The position numbers and the translations under genes are program-made. Positions 43,622-51,507 of a stretch of 64,000 nt of DNA are shown here, piece after piece. The stretch is from Bacteroidota bacterium (GTDB lineage: Bacteria; Bacteroidota; Bacteroidia; Chitinophagales; Saprospiraceae), in the NCBI GenBank assembly GCA_016124585.1, contig WGNL01000016.1, positions 16,578 to 80,577 of the forward strand, read 5' to 3'. A model generated the notes under the pieces. The model was not told the DNA's origin and ran no database searches. It saw only the letters and a list, made by a program, of their open reading frames with translations. Within the stretch, counting starts at the first letter, position 1; the number at the start of each line of letters is the position of its first letter.

Positions 43622-44878
43622 TTAAGCGATACCGAAGGCCTTTTTCACCTTATCTACATAGTCCAGTTTCTCCCAAGTGAAGGTTTCTACTTCCTTCGTA
43701 ATGGTTTCACCAGATCCATTGGTTAAAGTCACTTTTTTCAACTCCGATGTACGCCCCATGTGCCCATAAGCTGCTGTCTCGGAGTAGATGGGGTTGCGCA
43801 ATTTGAAGCGATTTTCAATGGCATATGGCCGCATATCGAAAATCTCGTTAACGATAGTGGCAATCTCACTGTCCTTCATTTTCACCTTGCTTGAGCCGTA
43901 GGTGTTAACATAAATATTGGTTGGCTTAGCAACACCAATAGCGTAACTCACCTGCACTAACACCTCACTGCAAACGCCCGCCGCTACTAGATTCTTGGCA
44001 ATGTGACGGGTAGCATAAGCTGCTGAGCGGTCAACCTTTGATGGGTCTTTTCCACTGAAAGCGCCTCCGCCATGTGCGCCTTTGCCACCGTATGTATCTA
44101 CAATGATTTTGCGACCTGTGAGACCTGTATCGCCATGTGGGCCTCCAATAACAAACTTACCTGTTGGGTTCACGTGAAAGGTGATATCGCTTTTAAAAAG
44201 GCGTTGCACCTTTTGTGAGCATTTTTTCTTTACCCTTGGAATGACGTAGTTTATCACGTCTTTTTTGATTTGCTCAAGCATCGCTGCCTCCTCAGCAAAA
44301 TCGTCATGCTGAGTAGAAACCACAATGGTATCAATACGGATAGGCTGGTTTTTGTCGGAATATTCAATGGTCACCTGAGACTTAGCATCGGGACGGAGGT
44401 ATTTCATCCGCTTTCCCTCCCGGCGGATATCAGCCATCTCCATCAAGATTTTGTGAGAAAGATCGAGTGCCAACGGCATGTAATTGTCCGTCTCGTTGGT
44501 GGCGTAGCCGAACATCATACCTTGGTCTCCTGCACCTTGGTCTTCCGGCTTTTTGCGTTCCACACCTCGGTTAATATCTGGTGATTGCTCATGGATGGCA
44601 GAAAGCACGCCGCAGGAATGCGCCTCGAACATGTACTCGCTCTTAGTGTAGCCAATACGTCCTATCACATTGCGAGCGATGGCTTGTACATCCAAATAAG
44701 TCGTGGTCTTTACTTCACCTGCCAGCACTACTTGCCCTGTAGTCACTAAGGTTTCACAAGCTACTTTTGAGCTAGGGTCGAAGGCGAGGAAGTGGTCAAC
44801 TAGAGCGTCAGAAATCTGGTCAGCCACTTTGTCAGGATGTCCTTCTGATACACTTTCAGAAGTAAATAAGTATGGCAT
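43622..44878 (-). CDS. metK: S-adenosylmethionine synthetase
   Basis: 418 residues, full length. Methionine/ATP-binding [16 protein letters not shown] is at residue 14. The signatures [38 protein letters not shown] and [19 protein letters not shown] are all intact. It makes AdoMet from methionine and ATP. A minus-strand -7 box lies about 60 nt upstream. No SAM riboswitch is evident in the 55-nt leader. Confidence 0.97.
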   Translation of the reverse strand: MPYLFTSESVSEGHPDKVADQISDALVDHFLAFDPSSKVACETLVTTGQVVLAGEVKTTTYLDVQAIARNVIGRIGYTKSEYMFEAHSCGVLSAIHEQSPDINRGVERKKPEDQGAGDQGMMFGYATNETDNYMPLALDLSHKILMEMADIRREGKRMKYLRPDAKSQVTIEYSDKNQPIRIDTIVVSTQHDDFAEEAAMLEQIKKDVINYVIPRVKKKCSQKVQRLFKSDITFHVNPTGKFVIGGPHGDTGLTGRKIIVDTYGGKGAHGGGAFSGKDPSKVDRSAAYATRHIAKNLVAAGVCSEVLVQVSYAIGVAKPTNIYVNTYGSSKVKMKDSEIATIVNEIFDMRPYAIENRFKLRNPIYSETAAYGHMGRTSELKKVTLTNGSGETITKEVETFTWEKLDYVDKVKKAFGIA

Positions 44879-44939
44879 AGTTGCGATTTAAAAGATTAAA
44901 ATTGTGGGTGAATATTTTGGGGGAACGTCAAAAGCGGCG

Positions 44940-44947
44940 CAAAGATA
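44940..44947 (-). promoter_or_regulatory. -7 box of metK
   Basis: On the minus strand this reads TATCTTTG, a full TAnnTTTG match, 62 nt before the metK start. No matching -33 element is clear. Confidence 0.55.
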
Positions 44948-45161
44948 GTTTTTTTGAAAAAATGGTGTTTTGGAAAATTTTAATCAAAAGCTCATGCCAA
45001 TTTGTGTTTTTTGGCAAAATAAATGCCTCCCAAAGACCCCTATTTGTATTTATTGTACTGGTTTGTTAATTTTTTTTTAAACATCTACCAATCAGCTTGA
45101 ATCTTAACTCGTTTGCACGTAATTTGCAGCCGTGTTTCAAAATAGATAATCTAGAACCTGC

Positions 45162-45488
45162 ATGAAGCAAACTTTACTTGTAATTTTTCTCGCTTTTTCA
45201 TCTTTTGCCCTTTTTGGACAAAGCAATAGTGAGCTATCAGGAGTCACCCCGCCTGTGAAAATTTCTGTTTACCCCAACCCTGCCACGAACTACATCAGCA
45301 TCAACAAGGATGAAAATATTCGGGATATTGCCATATTCAACTTAGTTGGCAAAAAACTGAAGACCTTTCAAGAGGTTGAAAAAGATGAACACTACGATGT
45401 GAGTGATTTGCCCAATGGCATGTATCTCGTTCAAGTGATTGATGACAATAAAAAAATCGTCACTACCCAGCGGATCAGCAAGCGATAA
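45162..45488 (+). CDS. Minimal T9SS protein: signal peptide plus type A sorting domain only
   Basis: 108 residues. The signal peptide (MKQTLLVIFLAFSSFALFGQ) is followed by a linker of about 12 residues and then directly by a type A sorting domain (ISVYPNPATNYISINKDENI, DIAIFNLVGKKLKTF, LPNGMYLVQVIDDNKK, TQRISKR). No cargo domain lies between them. The gene is complete, with normal codon use and its own hairpin terminator, so it is not an obvious truncation. It may compete for or calibrate the sortase machinery, or be a relic. Confidence 0.8.
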   Translation: MKQTLLVIFLAFSSFALFGQSNSELSGVTPPVKISVYPNPATNYISINKDENIRDIAIFNLVGKKLKTFQEVEKDEHYDVSDLPNGMYLVQVIDDNKKIVTTQRISKR

Positions 45489-45510
45489 TATACACCCATA
45501 ACGAGTTTTC

Positions 45511-45555
45511 AATTTAAAAAACTTTTGTCGACGTTCGGCAAAGGTTTTTTAAATT
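45511..45555. terminator. Bidirectional AT-rich terminator
   Basis: 17-bp stem (45511-45527 with 45539-45555; one G-T wobble) with an 11-nt loop, between convergent genes ending at 45488 and 45623. Confidence 0.8.
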
Positions 45556-45622
45556 ATTAATTGCTTCAATTGGTCGGCAATGAGACTACAAAACCTCACG
45601 ATTTTTTGAATTGACAGCATTA

Positions 45623-48235
45623 CTATCCAGGATCAACATCTACGTTTACCCGTACCGTCGAGAAACCCTCCGTTTGCTGCATCACTCTCGTTGCCTCCCA
45701 TATTAGGTCCTTGGTTGCCTTCCAAATAGTAGGATTCCGCTCCATTTTTATCAAAATATCCAGTAAATAGTATTCACGTACTCTGCCAACAGGAGGTACG
45801 GTAGGGCCGAGTAGCCGCTTGCCGAGCTTACTTTTTAATACCTGCACAAAATATTTTGAGCCACGGTTCAGTACATCCGGCTTCTTGTGTTTCAAGCTTA
45901 TTTTTATTAATCGGCTGAAAGGGGGGTATTCAAATGCCTTGCGCTCCATGATTTCCCGCTCATAAAATGCCAGAAAATCATTGTCAATCACCTCCCGGAT
46001 GACTGGATGAGAGGTGTTCATTGCTTGTACAATGACTTTGCCTCTCTTACCCCTTCGACCTGCCCTACCCGCCACCTGCGTAATGAGTTGGAAGCCCCTT
46101 TCTCCTGATCTAAAGTCGGGAAACTGCAAAAGCTGGTCAGCACTGATAACGCCCACTACGCTCACATTTTCGAAGTCAAGCCCCTTCGTCACCATCTGCG
46201 TTCCTACCAAAATTTCAATCCGTCGTTCCTCGAAGTCGTTGATGATGCGTGCATGGGCATCCTTCGTGCGCACAGCGTCATAGTCCATGCGGCCAATATT
46301 GGCATCGGGCAGGTAGATTTTTAATTCGTCCTCGATTTTTTCGGTTCCGAAACCCTGCAAGTTCAGCTCATGGCTCCCACAGGCGGGACAGGTTTTATTC
46401 AATTCTTGCTGGTACCCGCAGTAGTGGCATTGGAGGTTATTGCGAAACTTGTGGTAAGTCAGACTCACGTCGCAGTGGATGCATTCCGAATGCCAACCGC
46501 AGGTGTTGCAGCGAAGCGTGGGCGCATAACCCCGACGGTTTTGGAACAAAATAGCCTGTTCGCCCTTAGAAATCGCCGCTTTCAATTCTTCCAATAAAAC
46601 ACTGGTGAAATGGCTTTGCAACTTGCGCTGCTTTTGTTCCTCCTTTGCATCCACCACCACCACTTCAGGCATCTGAATGCCACCAAACCGCTCCGACATT
46701 TCTACCAAACCATACTTACCACTGCGGGCATTATGATAGGATTCCAAGGAAGGTGTAGCGGTGCCGAGCAGCACTTTTGCTCCATGCAAATGTGCTAGGT
46801 AAATTGCCGCATCCCGACCATGATAACGGGGCGCAGGATCGTTTTGCTTGTAGGAAGTATCGTGCTCTTCGTCAACAATGACGAGTCCAAGGTTTTCAAA
46901 AGGCAAAAACAATCCGGACCTAGCACCGACGATGCAAATTGGCAGTTCGGCACCTACTGAACCCCTATCGTCACTTGCTGACCTACCAACTTTTTTCCAG
47001 ACCTCCACCCGCTCGTTGTTCGTAATGCGGTGGTGGTAAACGGTCACTGAATCACCCAATGTTTTTTGTAAACGACTGATAATCTGCGTAGTAAGCGCCA
47101 CTTCAGGCAATAAGTAGAGCACTTGTTCGCCACGATTGAGCGCCTCCTGCATCAGTTCGAGATAGACACGGGTCTTACCGCTGCCCGTCACCCCGTGGAG
47201 AAGCACGGTATTTTTTCCTTCGGTAAAATGGGTGCGTATTTCATTCAAAGCCTGTACTTGTTGAGCAGCAAGCTCATCGGCTTCCGTCACCTCGTCTTCA
47301 TAGCCACTGAGACGGCTAACCTCCTTATCGTACAGCTCGAAGATGCCTTTTTTCGCCATCGAATTGAGCACGGAAGAGTCCACGTTGGCCTTTTTGTATA
47401 GCCCAGTACGGAGCATACCACCATCTTTTGAGGGGTTTTCACGGGCAAGTTGAATAAAGGCCATGAGCGCCTCGGTCTGGCGCTGGGCTTTTGTCACTAG
47501 GTCAAAAGCGCCAGCAAGCCGTGAAGGGTCAGAACGGTACGGCTCGGCAAGGCGTACACAGGCTACCTTCTTTGGGGTGTACTTCTCCTCCATTTCCTCA
47601 TAGAGATAGATTACTTTTTTATCCAATAAGCTCTTGATAATGTGGTAAATGGATTTTTGCTCCAGAATCTTTCGTACGTCATCAATCGTGATGGTCTCCT
47701 GGATGCTAAGTGCCTCCGTAATTAGATATTCCTTGTCTGACAACCCGCTAAAATTCCCATCATAAAATGGACTTAGCACAAGTCTTCGTTCACTGGCCAA
47801 CTTAAGGTTGGCTGGCAGGGCGGCTTCCATCACCTCACCAAGGGAGCAACAATAGTATTCAGCAAGCCACTGCCAGAACAGGAGCGTTTTCTCACTTAGA
47901 ATAGGTGCTTCGTCAATGACGGAAAGTATGGACTTGAACTTGTGTGCAGGCACGTCATGGTGCAGTTTAGAAACCAGTCCAGCGTATCGCTTTGCTCCAC
48001 CAAACTCCACTTCCACCCTCATGCCAGGCCGTATGGCAGTCACTAACTCCTCTGGCACAGCGTAGGTATAGGGTTTGGGCACAGCCAACGGCAGCACTAC
48101 TTCGGCGAAAATGCCATGAGCGGGTATGGGATGGTAAGTTTCCAAATTCAAACGATAAAGTTTCGACGGGCGAAAGTCGTGATTTTTATTTTTAAAAAAT
48201 TTGAAGCAAAAAACTGAAGCAAGGCAAAGACCCAA
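45623..48235 (-). CDS. priA: Primosomal protein N' (PriA helicase)
   Basis: 870 residues from the first ATG. The true start may be a TTG at 48145 or 48151, because the first 30 residues have no family character and the family usually begins near FAEVVLPLAVPKPYTYAVP. The helicase has Walker A GVTGSGKTRVYLEL (about 348) and DEEHD (about 455). Four CxxC-type zinc pairs lie between 575 and 620 (CNTCGWHSECIHCD, CHYCGYQQELNKTCPACG). Later motifs are VGTQMVTKGLDFENV and TQVAGRAGRRGKRG. It reloads the replisome at stalled forks. Confidence 0.94.
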   Translation of the reverse strand: MGLCLASVFCFKFFKNKNHDFRPSKLYRLNLETYHPIPAHGIFAEVVLPLAVPKPYTYAVPEELVTAIRPGMRVEVEFGGAKRYAGLVSKLHHDVPAHKFKSILSVIDEAPILSEKTLLFWQWLAEYYCCSLGEVMEAALPANLKLASERRLVLSPFYDGNFSGLSDKEYLITEALSIQETITIDDVRKILEQKSIYHIIKSLLDKKVIYLYEEMEEKYTPKKVACVRLAEPYRSDPSRLAGAFDLVTKAQRQTEALMAFIQLARENPSKDGGMLRTGLYKKANVDSSVLNSMAKKGIFELYDKEVSRLSGYEDEVTEADELAAQQVQALNEIRTHFTEGKNTVLLHGVTGSGKTRVYLELMQEALNRGEQVLYLLPEVALTTQIISRLQKTLGDSVTVYHHRITNNERVEVWKKVGRSASDDRGSVGAELPICIVGARSGLFLPFENLGLVIVDEEHDTSYKQNDPAPRYHGRDAAIYLAHLHGAKVLLGTATPSLESYHNARSGKYGLVEMSERFGGIQMPEVVVVDAKEEQKQRKLQSHFTSVLLEELKAAISKGEQAILFQNRRGYAPTLRCNTCGWHSECIHCDVSLTYHKFRNNLQCHYCGYQQELNKTCPACGSHELNLQGFGTEKIEDELKIYLPDANIGRMDYDAVRTKDAHARIINDFEERRIEILVGTQMVTKGLDFENVSVVGVISADQLLQFPDFRSGERGFQLITQVAGRAGRRGKRGKVIVQAMNTSHPVIREVIDNDFLAFYEREIMERKAFEYPPFSRLIKISLKHKKPDVLNRGSKYFVQVLKSKLGKRLLGPTVPPVGRVREYYLLDILIKMERNPTIWKATKDLIWEATRVMQQTEGFSTVRVNVDVDPG

Positions 48236-48340
48236 GAATGTCCAACAAATGCAGAGAATTAACGCCCTTCAAGTTCCTAAGTTTTCCAAATCGTTTAACT
48301 TCGCCGCATTAACATACGTCCAAGTTTCAAACTAAATAAT

Positions 48341-50536
48341 ATGACTGAAATCAACTTCGAAAAAATAGAGGCAGGTGTCAACGGCTATCTGGACGCTGCC
48401 CACGCCGATGGCAAAATTGACAGCCAGAGCTATGAAATGGCCAAGAAGAACACCTCAACTTTCTTACACCAATGGCTCACCGATGAAAACTTCTTACGGA
48501 TTTCGCCCAATGTGCGCAAGGGCATCCTTGCTGCCGCTGGCGCAGGTCGTTGGGAAGACATTGTGAATACGTTTCGCAAGAAAATGAGCTTTGGCACAGG
48601 CGGCATCCGCGGCTTCATGGCTAACGACCGTGAAAGCATCGTGCAAATGTCAGAGGCTGGCCTTGATGCGCCCATCCTGAAAGGCCCTAACACAATTAAC
48701 AATGTGGTGCTCCTGCTGACGAGCGCTGGAGTGGCAAAGTTCGGACGGGAAAAAGGCTTCGATAAAATTGTCATCGGGTACGACAGCCGGGTACGAGGTG
48801 GCGATTTCGCTAAAGCCATTGCTGAAGAGTTTCTCGCATACGGGTTCACGGTTTATCTTTTTGACGAAGCTTGCCCCTTCCCAGAAGTGACTTTCGCCAT
48901 ACCCTTCGTGAAGGCTCAGATGGGAATCCTGCTCTCAGCCAGCCACAACGACTACCGGTACAACGGATATAAGCTATGCTGTGGAAATGGTTCGCAATTC
49001 GACCCAGAGGAACGCACCGATATGTACAACAATTATATCGTGAAAGTGACGAGTGATGACATCAAAACCACGCCATTGGAAGCTGCGGGTAAAGGCAAAG
49101 TCGTGTGGTTGGGTGGCGACAATAGATTGCCCGGCGTTGACTACCACGGTCACGAGCAGCTTATCAATATCCACGATGCCTACGGCAATCAGGTAAAAAG
49201 CTTTTTGCTTCAAGACACTACTTCCCCAAAAGGCCTCAATATCGCCTACTGTGCCTACCATGGCGCTGGTCGCAAGCTGGTGCCAAAACTCTTGAGCGAC
49301 ATTGGGTTTCAGCATATCAACATTATCCATGAAAATGGGCTGAACGACCTCAACGGCCTCTTCCCAAGCTTCAACAGCGACCCCGGCTTCGAGCAGCAGC
49401 CCGACCCTGGGGACTACCGTGCTGGCGACATCGCCGTGAAGGCTTTTATTAAAGAATATGGCCAGGCAAAGTGGGATGCAACCGATGTACTTATCGGCAC
49501 CGATCCTGATGCTGACCGCTGTGCCCTTACCGTGAAAGTGCCTGCCAACCAGCAGGAAGTTTACGGTGGTGACTACACCTTGCTGCCAGCTGACGAGGCA
49601 TGGGCCGTGCTGCTTTGGTATCGCTTGAAGCTGGACAAGAGCATTGAACCTGGAAAATCCTTCATCGTGCTATCGCACACCACTACAGATGCGCTGACAC
49701 TTTTGGCGAAAAAACATGGTGTGGGTGTCATCAAAACCTGGGTTGGCTTTGCTGCCCTGAGTGCTGCTGTTCGAGACAGCTGGAATGGAGAGCTGGTAGA
49801 GGGTGTTACAGAAGGTAAAAAAGACCCAAACCAAATGCTTACCGACATGGTCGTTATGGAAACCCACGGCATGGGGAAAGGCCGCAGCTACAACCTTGGT
49901 GCCTTTGAGCAAAGCAATGGTTTTGCGCTGCTGGGCTACCCACCTAAGGACTTGTTTTCACTGGGTGAAAAAGGACACGTGCGGGACAAGGATGGCACAT
50001 TCGCCGCTATTTTATTGGCAGAAATTGCACAATGGGCCAAAGACCAAGGAACAACTGTCTTCGAGATTTTGGACAAAGAAATCTACCTCGACAAAGAAAT
50101 TGGCTTGTTCTATAACCATTACGAACCAGACCCAGTGGATGGTGAGTATCCTGGCATTGAGGGCGATCGTTTAAAAAAGGCCATCCTTCGCCGGGCATTG
50201 GGCTATTACCAAATCGGCCTTGCTGGCGGCTTGACCATCGGCGATGTTGCAGTAACAGGTGTAGCAATGTACCGAACTGGCAAATACGACCATGTTTACC
50301 CTCCGACACATAACTGGGTTTTTCCTGACGAAGGTGTACGTTTCTATTTTGGCAACGAGTACAATCACTTGACGGTTCGTCCAAGTGGCACGGGCAATGC
50401 ACTACGCCTGCACATTCAGATGCACACTTTTGATGTGAACGAGCAGAATCTCATCAGTCAAAAGAAGCAGCTCCGTGAAATGGCACTGCGGATTGCTGAC
50501 GATATTCGGGTGAAATTGGGAGCACCTCGTTCATAA
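48341..50536 (+). CDS. Phosphoglucomutase/phosphomannomutase family protein
   Basis: 731 residues, long for the alpha-D-phosphohexomutase family because of N-terminal and inter-domain extensions. The phosphoserine loop is GILLSASHNDYRYNGYK, the Mg2+ loop is GTDPDADRCALTV, the sugar-binding loop is VEGVTEGKKDPN, and the phosphate-binding loop is VRPSGTGNALRLH. All four are intact. It interconverts hexose 1- and 6-phosphates, feeding glycogen and cell-envelope sugar synthesis; whether glucose, mannose or glucosamine is preferred cannot be told. It is divergent from priA and closed by a strong terminator. Confidence 0.93.
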   Translation: MTEINFEKIEAGVNGYLDAAHADGKIDSQSYEMAKKNTSTFLHQWLTDENFLRISPNVRKGILAAAGAGRWEDIVNTFRKKMSFGTGGIRGFMANDRESIVQMSEAGLDAPILKGPNTINNVVLLLTSAGVAKFGREKGFDKIVIGYDSRVRGGDFAKAIAEEFLAYGFTVYLFDEACPFPEVTFAIPFVKAQMGILLSASHNDYRYNGYKLCCGNGSQFDPEERTDMYNNYIVKVTSDDIKTTPLEAAGKGKVVWLGGDNRLPGVDYHGHEQLINIHDAYGNQVKSFLLQDTTSPKGLNIAYCAYHGAGRKLVPKLLSDIGFQHINIIHENGLNDLNGLFPSFNSDPGFEQQPDPGDYRAGDIAVKAFIKEYGQAKWDATDVLIGTDPDADRCALTVKVPANQQEVYGGDYTLLPADEAWAVLLWYRLKLDKSIEPGKSFIVLSHTTTDALTLLAKKHGVGVIKTWVGFAALSAAVRDSWNGELVEGVTEGKKDPNQMLTDMVVMETHGMGKGRSYNLGAFEQSNGFALLGYPPKDLFSLGEKGHVRDKDGTFAAILLAEIAQWAKDQGTTVFEILDKEIYLDKEIGLFYNHYEPDPVDGEYPGIEGDRLKKAILRRALGYYQIGLAGGLTIGDVAVTGVAMYRTGKYDHVYPPTHNWVFPDEGVRFYFGNEYNHLTVRPSGTGNALRLHIQMHTFDVNEQNLISQKKQLREMALRIADDIRVKLGAPRS

Positions 50537-50600
50537 TCTTGGTACTTTGACAGATGAAGTTGGCAGATAGGGGTTGCTTGTTGCCAATTTTTAGCGAATA

Positions 50601-50638
50601 AAAACGCCCCGCCAGTCATCAAAGACGGCGGGGCGTTT
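50601..50638. terminator. Bidirectional GC-rich terminator
   Basis: AAACGCCCCGCC (50602-50613) pairs exactly with 50627-50638, loop 13 nt. It lies between the convergent mutase and mscL genes. Confidence 0.92.
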
Positions 50639-50669
50639 GTGCTTTTGGCCTTAGCCAATTATGAACAAT

Positions 50670-51083
50670 TTATTTTTTCAACAAATCACGGATTTCTGTC
50701 AAAAGAACAATATCAGCTGGAGGTGGTGGTGGCGGGCCAGCAGGCTCTGCTTTTTTCATTTTGTTTACTCCCCTGATGATGAGGAACATTACAAAAGCTA
50801 TGATGAGAAAGTCAATGATAGAGGTGATGAAAACACCCCATTGAAGTGCAACCTCGGCCGCAATCTCCTTGCCATCAGCACCAATTTCAGCTGGCTTCAG
50901 CACCGTTTTGATTTTGGAGAGATCCACACCACCAGTTAACATACCAACAAGAGGGGCAACGATTCCGCCTGTGAAAGCACCAGAAACGGCGGCAAAGGCA
51001 CCTCCCATTACGAAACCGACGGCAATGTCAAGCAGGTTGCCAGTTAATGCGAATGCTTTAAATTCTTTCCACATAGTAATCAT
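50670..51083 (-). CDS. mscL: Large-conductance mechanosensitive channel
   Basis: 137 residues from the ATG at 51083 (ATG at 51074 is an alternative). The N-terminal amphipathic helix (MWKEFKAFALTGNLLD) leads into TM1 (IAVGFVMGGAFAAVSGAF), then the periplasmic loop. TM2 (VFITSIIDFLIIAFVMFLIIRGVNKM) and a short cytoplasmic helix follow, with a run of six Pro between them. The pentameric channel opens on hypo-osmotic shock to release solutes. Monocistronic. Confidence 0.95.
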   Translation of the reverse strand: MITMWKEFKAFALTGNLLDIAVGFVMGGAFAAVSGAFTGGIVAPLVGMLTGGVDLSKIKTVLKPAEIGADGKEIAAEVALQWGVFITSIIDFLIIAFVMFLIIRGVNKMKKAEPAGPPPPPPADIVLLTEIRDLLKK

Positions 51084-51218
51084 GTTTGAGTTGGTTAAAA
51101 AAGAAATGTCGTAGCGAAGGTAAGTTCGGAGAATTAGTTTTAACAAAAAAAATGCAGATATTTTTCAATGAAAAAATCGGCCATGTTTTGTAGTTGCTAG
51201 AATTGGCAAAATAAAAAA

Positions 51219-51238
51219 AGCCGTACTAACGCACGGCT
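51219..51238 (-). terminator. Second minus-strand terminator upstream of mscL
   Basis: AGCCGT (51219-51224) pairs with ACGGCT (51233-51238). On the minus strand it is followed by a run of seven T. Confidence 0.7.
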
Positions 51239-51338
51239 CACAAATTATAATCTCATGATAAATCCTAAAAATCAATTGGTGGTGTCTTTCAACTGCACTA
51301 TACGACGCCTCATTTTTCTCTCTTAGTTGAAAAAAGCT

Positions 51339-51360
51339 CCCCTCCCAAAAATAGGAGGGG
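51339..51360 (-). terminator. Terminator of the large T9SS gene
   Basis: CCCCTCC (51339-51345) pairs exactly with GGAGGGG (51354-51360), loop 8 nt. On the minus strand it is followed by GCTTTTTT. Confidence 0.8.
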
Positions 51361-51507
51361 AACCCGGACGGGTTGATGGGAAATGGTTGTGCGATTCAAA
51401 TAAAACTGTAATCGGAATGGGTAACTCGGTTTGGATAAAATCGGTTTTTGAAAAATAGATTTGGAACAAAAAAATGTAATCGGCTTCCAGTAAATCGGTA
51501 ATGGGTT

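Larger units (their letters stand above)
51084..51507. other. 424-nt intergenic region with two minus-strand terminators
   Basis: Between the T9SS gene and mscL, both on the minus strand. It holds hairpins at 51219-51238 and 51339-51360. The stretch 51405-51500 repeats ATCGG/ACTCGG about every 15 nt in places but not regularly. I see no gene in it. Confidence 0.6.

Noticed and set aside
44879..44940. SAM riboswitch before metK
   Set aside because: The leader is about 55 nt, AT-rich, and shows no conserved SAM-binding core.
51405..51500. Third phased array (ATCGG repeats)
   Set aside because: Steps are 14, 15, 39 and 15 nt, without a constant period.
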